DNA of 64,000 bases from Nitratireductor mangrovi (GCF_007922615.2 NZ_CP042301.2:4386001-4450000), one strand, 5' to 3'. Shown: positions 33,244-41,882, counted from the first letter of the stretch. The notes: a model not told the origin generated them from the letters alone. Program-made: numbers and translations.

Positions 33244-33315
33244 TCACGTAAGCAGTGCGATCAGGATGATGATCGGGATCGGCACGCCAAGTAGCCAGAG
33301 CAATATCGAGCGCAT
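33244..33315 (-). CDS. Small hydrophobic peptide (23 aa)
   Basis: The ORF M-R-S-I-L-L-W-L-L-G-V-P-I-P-I-I-I-L... is a single transmembrane helix with one N-terminal arginine. A strong AAAGGAGG ribosome site ends 6 nt before the ATG, better than for most genes nearby, so translation is likely. It is 22 nt downstream of the membrane protein at 33338-34234. Function is unknown; such micro-proteins are often missed in annotation. Confidence 0.6.
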   Translation of the reverse strand: MRSILLWLLGVPIPIIILIALLT

Positions 33316-33337
33316 CGGAACCTCCTTTCGCTGTATG

Positions 33338-34234
33338 TCAGCGCAGCCGGTCAAACCACACCGGCACGACAGTGCCTTCGTCGCGATGCCTGCCGCCCCA
33401 TCCGGCTGCCCACCAGGCGCCCACGGCGCTGATGGCGAGCGATGCTGCGGCAACGAAGGCTGCCACGATCGAGAATTTGCGAGCCCGCTCGGCCACAATT
33501 CTGGCCTCCTCGGCAATTGCCTGCGCGGAAGACACGAGCGTGTCGGCGCGCGCCTGCGCTTCTTCTTCCGGGAGCCCCGTCTGCTGCGCGATCAGCGTCG
33601 CCAGATAATCGCGGTCAGATGTCGGAATTTCGCCGTTGGCAATGCCGTTGGCGATGATCGATGTGGCATCGGCGCGCGCGTCAGTGGGATCAGTTTCGCC
33701 GGGTGCGCTCGCGCGGAAGGCCGAGCCCACAGCGTAGCCAATCCTGTCCTCGTCGCTCAGCTCTGTGATTGCAGCAGCCGCCGCGTTACCAGCCGCATTA
33801 CCCGCGGTTCCGGCCGCGATACCAAGCACGCCGGTGGCACCGAACGTCAGCATCAGTCCGCCGATGACCACGCCTGTTCCCCACACCGCAAGCCCGTGCA
33901 TCCCGTCGCGCACGTCCGATTCATGCTCGGTCGCGTCGAACAGGCGCCGGCGCAGCCGGCCGGTCACATAGCCACCCGCCATGAAGCTCGACACCTGGAC
34001 CCAGACGAGCCACAGGCCGAAGGCGATTGCCAAACCGATGGCAGATAGGCCCTCATTCTCGAATGGCGAGGTCAAGCTGAGTCCCAGTGCTGAGCCGAAG
34101 GCCAGGAGCACGAGAGATATCGCGGATGCCAGGATCGCGCCGGCGATGATCGCCGGCCAGTCGACATAGCTGGTATGTTCGTTGCTGCCGGTTTCTGCAA
34201 CGACCAGCGCTTCGGTGTTTTCTGTCATGGCCAT
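33338..34234 (-). CDS. Multi-pass membrane protein of unknown function
   Basis: A 298-residue inner-membrane protein. It has hydrophobic segments at about residues 25-50, 64-88, 115-145 and 255-275. A hydrophilic central region of about 100 residues is rich in alanine and acidic residues (E-E-E-A-Q-A-R-A-D-T) and may be coiled-coil. The first part (Y-V-D-W-P-A-I-I-A-G-A-I-L-A-S-A-I) resembles rhizobial PhnA-like/TIGR04086-type membrane proteins. It belongs to a minus-strand cluster of small membrane genes downstream of prfC. No enzymatic motif is seen. Confidence 0.7.
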   Translation of the reverse strand: MAMTENTEALVVAETGSNEHTSYVDWPAIIAGAILASAISLVLLAFGSALGLSLTSPFENEGLSAIGLAIAFGLWLVWVQVSSFMAGGYVTGRLRRRLFDATEHESDVRDGMHGLAVWGTGVVIGGLMLTFGATGVLGIAAGTAGNAAGNAAAAAITELSDEDRIGYAVGSAFRASAPGETDPTDARADATSIIANGIANGEIPTSDRDYLATLIAQQTGLPEEEAQARADTLVSSAQAIAEEARIVAERARKFSIVAAFVAAASLAISAVGAWWAAGWGGRHRDEGTVVPVWFDRLR

Positions 34235-34268
34235 GTTGTTCTCCTGTCGGGTAAGGCTGTGCCGGCGC

Positions 34269-34343
34269 TCAAGCGAGGCCGAGCAGCGACAGGATGAACA
34301 TGATCACGACCACCAGGCCGACGAGATAGATAATACCGTTCAT
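34269..34343 (-). CDS. Small membrane peptide (24 aa)
   Basis: M-N-G-I-I-Y-L-V-G-L-V-V-V-I-M-F-I-L-S... is a single hydrophobic helix ending L-G-L-A. A GGGAGG site lies 6 nt before the ATG. It is 34 nt upstream of the 298-residue membrane protein gene and is probably co-transcribed. Function is unknown. Confidence 0.6.
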   Translation of the reverse strand: MNGIIYLVGLVVVIMFILSLLGLA

Positions 34344-34577
34344 GGATTTGCCTCCCGATAAGGTGACACTTTAACGCCCAACGTGCCTTCTGGTTCCCGA
34401 TCCCAGCTCCTCGCGATCGCAAAGAGCCTCCGCGTGCGCATCGCGCCGGCTGGGCGCCAGCCCGGGTTCAGTAGCCTCTGGCGACCGGCATTTTAGTGAT
34501 TGAGTGGATCATCTTGCCGGCGAGAGCGTTGCGGCCGCCGGCATTGGCATTCACCAGCGGGCGGAATAGCGGCAGGT

Positions 34578-34973
34578 TCACCGGGCGTGCGGTCGTCCGG
34601 TCTTTTCCAGGTGCTGGCGCAGCAGTCTGACGTTGCGCCGGTTGGCCTTGAAGAACAGGTCGAAGACCGACCCGAGCACGGGCACGGAACCGACCACCGT
34701 GTCGACGACGACATTGCCAACCATGCGCGCCAGCACATGTTTCGGCACGTCATGGCGGGCGGCGCGCAGCACGATATAGGCCGAAATCAGGCCGGTCGCG
34801 GCATCGCCGATGCCGGGGATCAGGCCGGCCACCGCATCTGCACCGAAGCGGATGCCGGTGCCTGGTATGCGCCAGCGTGCGTCCAGCAGCCAGGCGAGAT
34901 CGTCCAGTTCCCTGATTCCGGGGTCGGATGACTGTTCCAGAACCCCGTCGTGCGCCCGCTGCAACGCGCTCAT
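34578..34973 (-). CDS. DUF4112 membrane protein
   Basis: A 131-residue protein matches DUF4112: L-D-A-R-W-R-I-P-G-T-G-I-R-F-G-A-D, A-G-L-I-P-G-I-G-D-A and a second helix P-V-L-G-S-V-F-D-L-F-F-K-A-N-R-R-N. Two to three transmembrane segments are likely. The ATG at 34973 overlaps the stop of the upstream YqaE/Pmp3-like gene, so this start is chosen over 34991. Function is unknown. Confidence 0.85.
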   Translation of the reverse strand: MSALQRAHDGVLEQSSDPGIRELDDLAWLLDARWRIPGTGIRFGADAVAGLIPGIGDAATGLISAYIVLRAARHDVPKHVLARMVGNVVVDTVVGSVPVLGSVFDLFFKANRRNVRLLRQHLEKTGRPHAR

Positions 34974-35128
34974 TTCCTGAGCACCACCCATACCGCATGG
35001 ATAATGCCGGGCACGTAGCCCAGCAGCGTTAGGAGGATATTGAGCGAGAAATGCAGACCAATGCCCACCTGCAGGAACACGCCAAGCGGCGGAAGGATGA
35101 TAGAGGAAAGGATGCGAACGACATCCAT
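34970..35128 (-). CDS. YqaE/Pmp3-family proteolipid (UPF0057)
   Basis: This 52-residue protein has two transmembrane helices and the Pmp3 pattern: I-I-L-P-P-L-G-V-F-L-Q-V-G at residues 10-22, then L-N-I-L-L-T-L-L-G-Y-V-P-G-I-I-H-A near the end. Pmp3/YqaE proteins modulate membrane potential and respond to salt, cold or envelope stress. Its stop overlaps the DUF4112 start (ATGA). It is 65 nt downstream of prfC. Confidence 0.88.
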   Translation of the reverse strand: MDVVRILSSIILPPLGVFLQVGIGLHFSLNILLTLLGYVPGIIHAVWVVLRK

Positions 35129-35193
35129 GCGGATCTCCCGGAAATGATCCGGGATAACGGTGTTGCTCGGATTTTGTTTCCGCGCCGGTGCGC

Positions 35194-36786
35194 CTACGCC
35201 GCCTTCGCCTCGCGCACCTGATAATCCTTCACCGCGTCGAAGCGCACTGCCTTCCAGCGTTCAGCCTCGTAGTTGAGGCCGAATTCGTGCGGCGCCAGGA
35301 ACACCGGGTCGCCGTCGAGGTCGCGGGCGATGTCGCCACGATGCGCCTCGATGAAGCGGTGCAGTTCGCCCTTGTCGCCCGATATCCAGCGGCATACCGA
35401 GAATCGCGCCGCTTCGAAGTCGACCGGCAACCCGTATTCATTGGCAAGCCGCTCCTTCAGCACGTCGAGTTGCAAGGCGCCGACAACACCGACGATCGCC
35501 GGCGACCCGTCCTCGGGCGAAAACAGCTGCACGACGCCTTCCTCGGCCATCTGCTGCAGCGCTTCCTTCAGTTTCTTCGCCTTCATCGGGTCGCCCAGCC
35601 TGACGCGGCGCAGGATCTCCGGCGCGAAGTTGGGCACGCCGCGGAAGTTGATCTCCTCGCCCTCGGTCAGCGTGTCGCCGATCCTCAGCGTGCCGTGATT
35701 GGGGATGCCGACCACATCGCCGGCGAAGGCCTCGTCCGCCGTGACACGCGTCTTGGCAAAGAAGAACTGCGGCGCCGACAGGCTCATCGGTTTGCCGGTC
35801 CTGACCAGTTTCGCCTTCATGCCGCGCGAAAGCTTGCCCGAGCACACGCGCACGAAGGCGATGCGGTCGCGATGGTTGGGATCCATGTTGGCCTGGATCT
35901 TGAAGACGAAGGAGGTCATCTTCGCCTCCGCCGCGTCGACCCTGCGTGAATCGGCTTCTTGCGCACGCGGCTGCGGCGCAAAGGCGCCGAGCGCCTCGAT
36001 CAGGTCCCGCACGCCGTAGTTCCTGAGCGCCGAGCCGAAATAGACCGGCGTCAGATGGCCTTCCCGGAAAGCCTGCAGGTCAAAGGGGCGGCATGCTTCG
36101 CGGGCCAGTTCCAGCTCCTCGATGAAATCCGGCTGCTCGTTTTCCGGCAGCAGTCCGGCGACGCGGTTGGAATCCGGCCCGTTGACCTTGACACGCTCCA
36201 CCTCGTCGTCGCCGCGCCTGACGGCATTGTCCGCCAGATGATAGGTTCCGGCGAAGGTCTTGCCGCGCCCGATCGGCCAGGTCACCGGCGCTGTGTCGAG
36301 CGCCAGCTTGGCCTCGATCTCATCGAGGATCTCGAACGGGTCGCGCGTCTCGCGGTCCATCTTGTTGACGAAGGTGACGATCGGGATGTCGCGCAGGCGG
36401 CACACCTCGAACAGCTTCAGCGTGCGCGGCTCGATGCCCTTGGCCGCGTCGATCACCATGACCGCCGAATCGACCGCCGTCAGCGTGCGGTAGGTGTCGT
36501 CGGCGAAGTCCTCGTGGCCCGGTGTGTCGAGCAGGTTGAAGACGTGATCGCCATATTCGAAGGTCATCACCGAGGTAACCACCGAGATGCCGCGCTCGCG
36601 CTCGATCTTCATCCAGTCGGAACGCGTCTGGATCTTGTCCTTCTTCGCCTTCACCTCGCCGGCAAGCTGGATCGCGCCGCCGAAAAGCAGCAGCTTCTCC
36701 GTCAGTGTCGTCTTGCCCGCGTCCGGGTGCGAAATGATCGCAAAGGTGCGGCGGCGCGCGACCGCCTTGTCGATTGTCTCGGCCAT
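35194..36786 (-). CDS. prfC: Peptide chain release factor 3
   Basis: RF3 is the GTPase that recycles RF1/RF2 from the ribosome. The 530-residue protein has the G1 motif S-H-P-D-A-G-K-T-T-L near residue 20 and D-T-P-G-H-E-D-F. F-V-N-K-M-D-R-E is the G4 motif. The RF3-specific C-terminal domain carries R-F-S-V-C-R-W-I-S-G-D-K-G-E-L. The length is normal. A partial copy of its 3' end lies at 33083-33190. Confidence 0.96.
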   Translation of the reverse strand: MAETIDKAVARRRTFAIISHPDAGKTTLTEKLLLFGGAIQLAGEVKAKKDKIQTRSDWMKIERERGISVVTSVMTFEYGDHVFNLLDTPGHEDFADDTYRTLTAVDSAVMVIDAAKGIEPRTLKLFEVCRLRDIPIVTFVNKMDRETRDPFEILDEIEAKLALDTAPVTWPIGRGKTFAGTYHLADNAVRRGDDEVERVKVNGPDSNRVAGLLPENEQPDFIEELELAREACRPFDLQAFREGHLTPVYFGSALRNYGVRDLIEALGAFAPQPRAQEADSRRVDAAEAKMTSFVFKIQANMDPNHRDRIAFVRVCSGKLSRGMKAKLVRTGKPMSLSAPQFFFAKTRVTADEAFAGDVVGIPNHGTLRIGDTLTEGEEINFRGVPNFAPEILRRVRLGDPMKAKKLKEALQQMAEEGVVQLFSPEDGSPAIVGVVGALQLDVLKERLANEYGLPVDFEAARFSVCRWISGDKGELHRFIEAHRGDIARDLDGDPVFLAPHEFGLNYEAERWKAVRFDAVKDYQVREAKAA

Positions 36787-36857
36787 TTCGAGGATATCCT
36801 TGGGTCGGCGGGCTTATACCGGCCGTCGGCGCGCCTGTCGAACGGGAATTTGCTTGC

Positions 36858-37622
36858 CTATTCGAAGGTGCAGGGCCAGCCGGCGGGCGCTGATAGTCCT
36901 TCCGGCAGCACGGTGCCCTCGTCTCCGCAACTGATGTCGATCTGCTCCTGGTTGAGCCCCGTGGCGCTGCTCAGATTGATGCCCTCGAACCGTGTCAGGA
37001 ACAGGAACGCACCGGAAAGATCGATCGGTCCCTCGATCGTCGCGCCGCGAAAGTCGGCCCGTGACAGATTGGCAAGCGCGAAGCTGTTGCCTGCAAACGC
37101 GGAGCCGGTGAATTCGGCCCGGCCCAATTCGGCCTTCTGGAAGTCCGAGTCCTTCAGCGAGGCGTCGATGAACTTGCCGCGCTGCAGTTCGGCGCTGGCA
37201 AACGATGCGTTGTTGGCCGAGGCGCCGGAGAGGTCGATGCGATAGGCCTCGACCTTGGCCAGGTTCGCGCCGTCGGCATTGGCGCCGGCGAGCGATGCCC
37301 GCAACAGCGTTGCCTTTTCCATATTGGCATCGCGCAGATCGGCACGGCGCAGGTCTGTTTCGCTGAAATCGGTATTCACAAGCGTCGCGCCCTTGAGGTC
37401 AGCCCCTTGCAGGATCAAATTGGCCTTCTTGCAGCCTTGCCAGTCGATCCCCGGCTCGGGCGAGCTTTTGCAGCTCGCTGCGGCCGCTCCCGTCGACGAC
37501 AGCAGGAGCACGAGCATGGCCGTTCCCGCCAGGGTCGCCCCATGACGCGATGTCACTGTGCGCTCGGCCGTGTTCTTAGCCGCGCGCCGGTTGCCGGCGA
37601 ATGCCTCGGTCTGCTGGCTCAT
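36858..37622 (-). CDS. Pentapeptide-repeat protein, exported
   Basis: A 254-residue protein starts at ATG 37622 with a hydrophobic signal region (T-A-M-L-V-L-L-L-S-S-T-G-A-A-A-A-S) at about residues 33-50, then a run of pentapeptide repeats of the A(D/N)LXX type (for example A-D-L-K-G-A-T-L, T-D-L-R-R-A-D-L-R-D-A-N-M). These form a right-handed quadrilateral beta-helix. The final segment with C-G-D-E-G-T and W-P-C-T-F may be disulfide-linked. It is probably periplasmic. Function is unknown; unlike Qnr-type proteins it is not cytoplasmic. Confidence 0.85.
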   Translation of the reverse strand: MSQQTEAFAGNRRAAKNTAERTVTSRHGATLAGTAMLVLLLSSTGAAAASCKSSPEPGIDWQGCKKANLILQGADLKGATLVNTDFSETDLRRADLRDANMEKATLLRASLAGANADGANLAKVEAYRIDLSGASANNASFASAELQRGKFIDASLKDSDFQKAELGRAEFTGSAFAGNSFALANLSRADFRGATIEGPIDLSGAFLFLTRFEGINLSSATGLNQEQIDISCGDEGTVLPEGLSAPAGWPCTFE

Positions 37623-37797
37623 ATGACACCTCCCGACATCTGCGACCTTGTCTTGATATCGCAGGTCGCGCCGCATCGAAAGCGTACACGCTTGCCGGTA
37701 TCGCCAGCCGCGTTCTTTTTTCTCGTCGAGGCTTGACTTTGACGCCGCGTCAAACCCGCACACAATGCACGAAGCTTTTCGGAATTGGCGGTGAAAC

Positions 37798-38005
37798 ATG
37801 TTCAGGATTGGCGAGTTTGCCCAGATCGCCCAGGTGTCGGGGCGGCAACTGCGCTATTATGACCAACTTGGCCTGTTGCATCCCGAGCATGTCGATCGCG
37901 CGACCGGCTATCGCTACTACAGTGTCCGCCAGTTGCCGCGCCTCAACGCCATCCTGGCGCTCAAGGAACTCGGACTGACGCTGGAACAGATCGGCCGCGC
38001 GATCG
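37798..38005 (+). pseudogene. MerR-family regulator, N-terminal half only
   Basis: The frame begins with an intact MerR DNA-binding domain: M-F-R-I-G-E-F-A-Q-I-A-Q-V-S, L-R-Y-Y-D-Q-L-G-L-L, G-Y-R-Y-Y-S and L-T-L-E-Q-I-G-R. At about residue 69 the family similarity stops and the sequence becomes a GST gene in another frame. The effector domain is missing, so a deletion fused the two genes. A short product of the open frame (115 residues) might still bind DNA but lacks the dimerisation helix. Confidence 0.75.
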
Positions 38006-38006
38006 C

Positions 38007-38420
38007 GCCCGCTGCCTCTGGTTCGAGAGCTACGCCGGCGGAGCGGTTTTTCGCAACATCGTCCACGGCCTGTTCTTCCAGAAGATATTGCAGCCGACCG
38101 GCCGCGGACAGGAAACCGACCACGCGGAAATCGGCCGCATCTTGAACGAGGTCCTCCCCGGCGTCTTCGGATATCTCGAATCGGTGTGTGGCCGGCCGTT
38201 CCTGGTCGGCGATGGCTTGACCCTTGCCGACATCGCGCTCGTTTCCACCTTGGTGAACTACCACTATTTCGGCTTTGCGATCGATCGCGATCGCTTCCCT
38301 CTCTTGGCCGCCTATCGGGATGAGATGATCGTGCAAGAGCCATTCGCAAAGGCGCTGGCCGCTGAGGAGCCTTTTGCAAGCCGTATGGCTCTCGATCCTG
38401 GCCTGAGAAGGCCCGGGCGA
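38007..38420 (+). pseudogene. Glutathione S-transferase, C-terminal domain remnant
   Basis: In the frame of 38010 the DNA encodes a GST alpha-helical domain: C-L-W-F-E-S-Y-A-G-G-A-V-F-R, L-F-F-Q-K-I-L-Q-P and the conserved G-D-G-L-T-L-A-D-I-A-L-V-S with its capping-box aspartate. The thioredoxin-fold N-terminal half is absent, replaced at the left by the truncated merR in a different frame. No stop codon follows; the frame stays open into the halogenase gene. Confidence 0.75.
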
Positions 38421-38534
38421 CGTCGTTCGGCGTCGCCCGCTCCTCCTCCCCTACGGTTTTACTGCCGACGGTTGACAGGCGAACCGCAAGTCCGTTGGAT
38501 GCCCATCGGGGATGAGGGAGGATCAGGGACGCAT

Positions 38535-40103
38535 ATGAAGACCGGGGGGACCCGGCTCGTCATCGTGGGAGGCGGGACGGCCGGATGGATCGCGGCGCTG
38601 ATGTTGCAGCGTCATGCCGCGAAGAACGAATTGCAACTTGAGATCAGCGTGGTCGAATCAAGCCGCATCCCGACCATCGGGGTCGGGGAGGGTACGACCG
38701 CTGTCTTCCGCCAGGCGCTGCACGATCTCGGGGTCGACGAAACCGAGTTCGTTCGCGAGACCGGCGCCACCATCAAGTTCGGCATCCGCCACAGGGACTG
38801 GAAGCGCAAGGGCCATTCCTATGACGGACCGATCGACGATCCGAACCTCCTCGCGCTCTGTCGCGACTTCATGCCCGGCGAGCAGCAATCGATGCTGCAT
38901 ATCCAGGCCGTGTCGAGCGGTACCAGGGTGTCGGACATCCACCTCTTCGGCGAACTCATGCAGCGGCAGAAGTCGCCCTTCGGCCTCGAGGACGATCACG
39001 AACTGATCCCGGCCGGGCCGTTCCAGCATGCTTTCCATTTCGACCAGGCCAGGGTCGGCGCCTATCTGCGCAGGATTACGCAAGGGGTCGAACGCGTCGA
39101 CGCCGAAGTGGCGGAGCTGAAGAGGAACGGCGAAACCGGCGACATCGAGGCGCTGGTGATGACCGACGGCTCGGAACTTGCCGGCGATTTCTTCATCGAC
39201 TGTACCGGCTTCCGACGCAAGCTGATCGGCGAGGGCATGGGCGCGAAGTGGATCTCCTATCGGGAACACTTGCCGGTCAACCGGGCGATGCCGTTCTGGC
39301 TTGACCATGAGGAGGGCTGCGACGTCTCGCCCTTCACCCTTGCCTGGGCGCAGCAAGCGGGCTGGATGTGGTCGATTCCGACCCAGGACCGTATCGGCTG
39401 CGGTTATGTCTACAGCGACGAATTCATCGGCCCCGAAGAGGCGCAGGCCGAGATCGAGCGCGTGCTCGGGCGCCCGATCGAGCCGCGCGCCGATCTGCGC
39501 TTCGACAGTGGCCGGCTCGATCGCGCCTGGATCGGCAATTGCCTGGCGCTCGGCCTTTCGTCCAGTTTCCTCGAGCCGCTGGAAGCGACCTCGATCCACG
39601 GCACCGTGGTCCAGATCCAGCTGTTCACCAAATTCTTCCTCGGCGGTGCCTGCGCGGCCACGGAGGGCATGCGGGACAAATACAACGCCGTCGTCGCGCG
39701 CCAGCTCAACGATTTCCGTATCTTCATCAACCTGCATTATGTCGGCCAGCGCGAGGAGCCGTTCTGGCGCCATGTCCGCGAGGACTGCCTGCACGAGACC
39801 ACCAGGGATATGCTCGACCACTGGGCCTCGCACATGCCGCGTCGCTCGGACTTCACGCCGTTCCCTGGCGATCTCGCCCATATCAACGAACAGCTCTATT
39901 ACCCGGTACTCGACGGCCTTGGCCATCTTTCGCGCGAGGCTGCGCGCTGCGAAATGGCGGCAAACCCCAAGTTGCGCGCCTACGCTCGCAAGACCATCGA
40001 TGCGCATGTCCGCGACTACAAGAAGGCGGCGACCAAATGCATCGGCCACAAGACCTATCTCGATCTCGTCGCCGACGGCGCGGTGACTTTCCAGTGGCAC
40101 TAG
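38535..40103 (+). CDS. Flavin-dependent tryptophan-halogenase-like protein
   Basis: This 522-residue protein is of the PrnA/tryptophan 7-halogenase family. It has the FAD loop L-V-I-V-G-G-G-T-A-G-W, the catalytic-lysine region G-A-T-I-K-F-G-I-R-H-R-D-W, and the family motif W-x-W-x-I-P (G-W-M-W-S-I-P) near residue 280. L-E-P-L-E-A-T-S-I-H holds the conserved glutamate. These enzymes chlorinate or brominate aromatic substrates using FADH2. The start at 38535 aligns with family N-termini, though the same frame is open upstream into the GST remnant. No flavin reductase or biosynthetic cluster is adjacent, so the substrate is unknown. Confidence 0.88.
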   Translation: MKTGGTRLVIVGGGTAGWIAALMLQRHAAKNELQLEISVVESSRIPTIGVGEGTTAVFRQALHDLGVDETEFVRETGATIKFGIRHRDWKRKGHSYDGPIDDPNLLALCRDFMPGEQQSMLHIQAVSSGTRVSDIHLFGELMQRQKSPFGLEDDHELIPAGPFQHAFHFDQARVGAYLRRITQGVERVDAEVAELKRNGETGDIEALVMTDGSELAGDFFIDCTGFRRKLIGEGMGAKWISYREHLPVNRAMPFWLDHEEGCDVSPFTLAWAQQAGWMWSIPTQDRIGCGYVYSDEFIGPEEAQAEIERVLGRPIEPRADLRFDSGRLDRAWIGNCLALGLSSSFLEPLEATSIHGTVVQIQLFTKFFLGGACAATEGMRDKYNAVVARQLNDFRIFINLHYVGQREEPFWRHVREDCLHETTRDMLDHWASHMPRRSDFTPFPGDLAHINEQLYYPVLDGLGHLSREAARCEMAANPKLRAYARKTIDAHVRDYKKAATKCIGHKTYLDLVADGAVTFQWH

Positions 40104-40112
40104 CGGGCCGGA

Positions 40113-40916
40113 CTAGCCGACCTTTGCCAGTCGTGCGGCCTGCATGGAGGGCGCGAACGGCCGGATCGAGGCGCTGGTTCTTGTCAAGGTGACGAAGCTC
40201 GACGGCGGCACGGCGTGCCACTCCGCGCCGTCTCGGTCATAGGGCTCCGAAACGATCGAACGGCCGCCGTCGCGCATCTCGGTCATGTAGAGGGTCGGCG
40301 CGTGGTTGTCGGTCGCAAACCGCACCGCGTACAGCCTCTCGCCGTCCGAAAACGCCGCCGTCAGCCTCAGATGAACCGGCACGCCGGCCGCTTCCGCCGC
40401 CGCAACGACCGCTCCGGCCGCTCGAGCGCAAGCGCGCTCGGGATCGCTTTCGAGGCCTTCTTCCAGCATCAGCATGAAAAAGAGCTCCGAATCGGTCGTG
40501 CCCTGGACCTCGTCGTAGGCGGTATCGGACAGCCTGGCCTCGAGCCGCCGCCGCATCCTGTCGAAGCCGCCGATCTGGCCGTTATGCATGAACGACCAGC
40601 GGCCGGAGACGAAGGGATGGCAGTTGGCGCGGCTGGTGGCGCCGTCGGTCGCCGCGCGGACGTGGGCCAGGAAAAGGCCTGAGCGGATCTGCCGGCACAG
40701 GCTTTTCAGATTGGCATCGGACCAGGCCGGCAGGATGTCGCGATAGAGCCCCGGCTCCGGCCGCTCGCCATACCAGGCGATGCCGAAGCCGTCGCCATTG
40801 GTGGCCGTCTTGGCTTCCAGCGCGTGATGGCTCTGCGCGATCAGCGAATGGCACGGCGCCGTGACGATGTCCTCGAGGAAGAGTTCGGGACCGAGATAGG
40901 CAGCCCAGCGGCACAT
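40113..40916 (-). CDS. Class II glutamine amidotransferase (EgtC/YafJ-like)
   Basis: A 267-residue Ntn-type amidohydrolase begins M-C-R-W-A-A-Y-L-G, placing the catalytic Cys at position 2 after Met removal. N-G-D-G-F-G-I-A-W-Y-G, A-H-V-R-A-A-T, M-H-N-G-Q-I-G-G-F and G-T-T-D-S-E-L-F-F follow, the usual class II glutaminase blocks. The long upstream open frame is spurious. Homologues hydrolyse gamma-glutamyl amides (EgtC in ergothioneine synthesis), but no other egt genes are nearby, so the substrate is not assigned. Confidence 0.9.
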   Translation of the reverse strand: MCRWAAYLGPELFLEDIVTAPCHSLIAQSHHALEAKTATNGDGFGIAWYGERPEPGLYRDILPAWSDANLKSLCRQIRSGLFLAHVRAATDGATSRANCHPFVSGRWSFMHNGQIGGFDRMRRRLEARLSDTAYDEVQGTTDSELFFMLMLEEGLESDPERACARAAGAVVAAAEAAGVPVHLRLTAAFSDGERLYAVRFATDNHAPTLYMTEMRDGGRSIVSEPYDRDGAEWHAVPPSSFVTLTRTSASIRPFAPSMQAARLAKVG

Positions 40917-40969
40917 CGAATGTTCCCCGTTGCGGCTGCCGAAAGGGCCCCGCGCCTCTTTCCGGGCGA

Positions 40970-41191
40970 TCAGGAGCCGCGCCCGCGCCGGCTGGTGCGT
41001 TCGTAAAGTTCGCGCACGATCCGGCTGGCCGTAGTCTCGAACAGAAACGGCAAGAAAGCGTGAACGAGCGCCGCGCCCGCTGCGAGCGCCAGCCGCGAGG
41101 CAAACCAGGCGGCGAAGGCCATGTGGCCGAGATAGGTTTCGTCGATAGAGCCGGGATGATCGGTAAAGAGCCTGGCGATGCGTGCGGTCAT
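40970..41191 (-). CDS. DUF6356-type small protein
   Basis: A 73-residue protein begins M-T-A-R-I-A-R-L-F-T-D-H-P and contains V-D/E-E-T-Y-L-x-H-M-x-F-A-A-W-F-A and one hydrophobic helix (A-L-V-H-A-F-L-P-F-L-F). This pattern is known from a widespread alphaproteobacterial family of unknown function (DUF6356). The start at 41191 is preferred to 41305 because the family begins there. It is divergent from the Lrp-type regulator and 53 nt upstream of the amidotransferase. Confidence 0.75.
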   Translation of the reverse strand: MTARIARLFTDHPGSIDETYLGHMAFAAWFASRLALAAGAALVHAFLPFLFETTASRIVRELYERTSRRGRGS

Positions 41192-41315
41192 GCTGTTCCC
41201 CGTCTTGTTGGCGCCGCGAGCGGCGATCTTCTCCGTGCAGAATATCCTGTCCGTGGTTTGATTGTTTCCCAATCTGTCCTTGCGTTCGCCAGGTATTTGA
41301 GACATTCATCCCAAG

Positions 41316-41786
41316 ATGGGCCTCGAAATCGATACGATTGATCGCAAGATCATCGCCGCGCTGCAAAGGGACGCCACCTTGTCGGCCGAGCAGTTGTCGG
41401 AGCGTGTCGGCCTGTCGCGCAACGCCTGCTGGCGTCGGGTCAAGATGCTGGAGGAGGCTGGCGTCATCACCGCTCGTGTGGCACTGGTCGACGCCGAGAA
41501 GCTCGATTGCGGCCTGTCGGTGTTCATCCTCGTCCGCACGTCCAACCACGAGCCGCATTGGCTGGAAAAGTTCCGTTCGGCGGTGATGTCGCTGCCCGAG
41601 ATCACGGGCATCTACCGCATGTCCGGCGATCTCGATTACGTCCTGCGGGCGAGGGTGCGCGACGTGAAGGCCTACGATCGGCTCTACCAGCGCCTGATCG
41701 CCAAGGTCCCGCTGTCGGACTGCTCCGCATCCTTCGTCATGGAAGAGATACGCGAGACGACTGCATTGCCGGTCGGCGTGCTCTGA
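41316..41786 (+). CDS. Lrp/AsnC-family transcriptional regulator
   Basis: A 156-residue feast/famine regulator has an N-terminal HTH (I-D-R-K-I-I-A-A-L-Q-R-D-A-T-L-S, then L-S-R-N-A-C-W-R-R-V-K-M-L-E) and a C-terminal RAM ligand-binding domain (G-D-L-D-Y-V-L-R-A-R-V). It probably senses an amino acid. It is followed 96 nt later by an MFS carrier that it may regulate. It is divergent from the DUF6356 gene. Confidence 0.92.
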   Translation: MGLEIDTIDRKIIAALQRDATLSAEQLSERVGLSRNACWRRVKMLEEAGVITARVALVDAEKLDCGLSVFILVRTSNHEPHWLEKFRSAVMSLPEITGIYRMSGDLDYVLRARVRDVKAYDRLYQRLIAKVPLSDCSASFVMEEIRETTALPVGVL

Positions 41787-41882
41787 GGCCCAAAAGGAAG
41801 TCGGTCGTGGCCGCACGATCTGTCGCTGCTTTGGCTACTGTCGGTAGCCGCCGCTTGTCGGCAAGCAAGCAGTTGGAGCGAG

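Noticed and set aside
38088..40103. A genuine GST-halogenase fusion protein
   Set aside because: The GST part lacks its N-terminal catalytic domain and any proper start, and the halogenase begins with its normal family N-terminus at 38535. Run-on of the frame is better explained by loss of the GST stop region.
40917..41816. N-terminal extension of the class II amidotransferase (567-aa frame)
   Set aside because: The catalytic cysteine must follow the initiator methionine (M-C-R-W). The upstream part overlaps the DUF6356 and Lrp genes in wrong frames.
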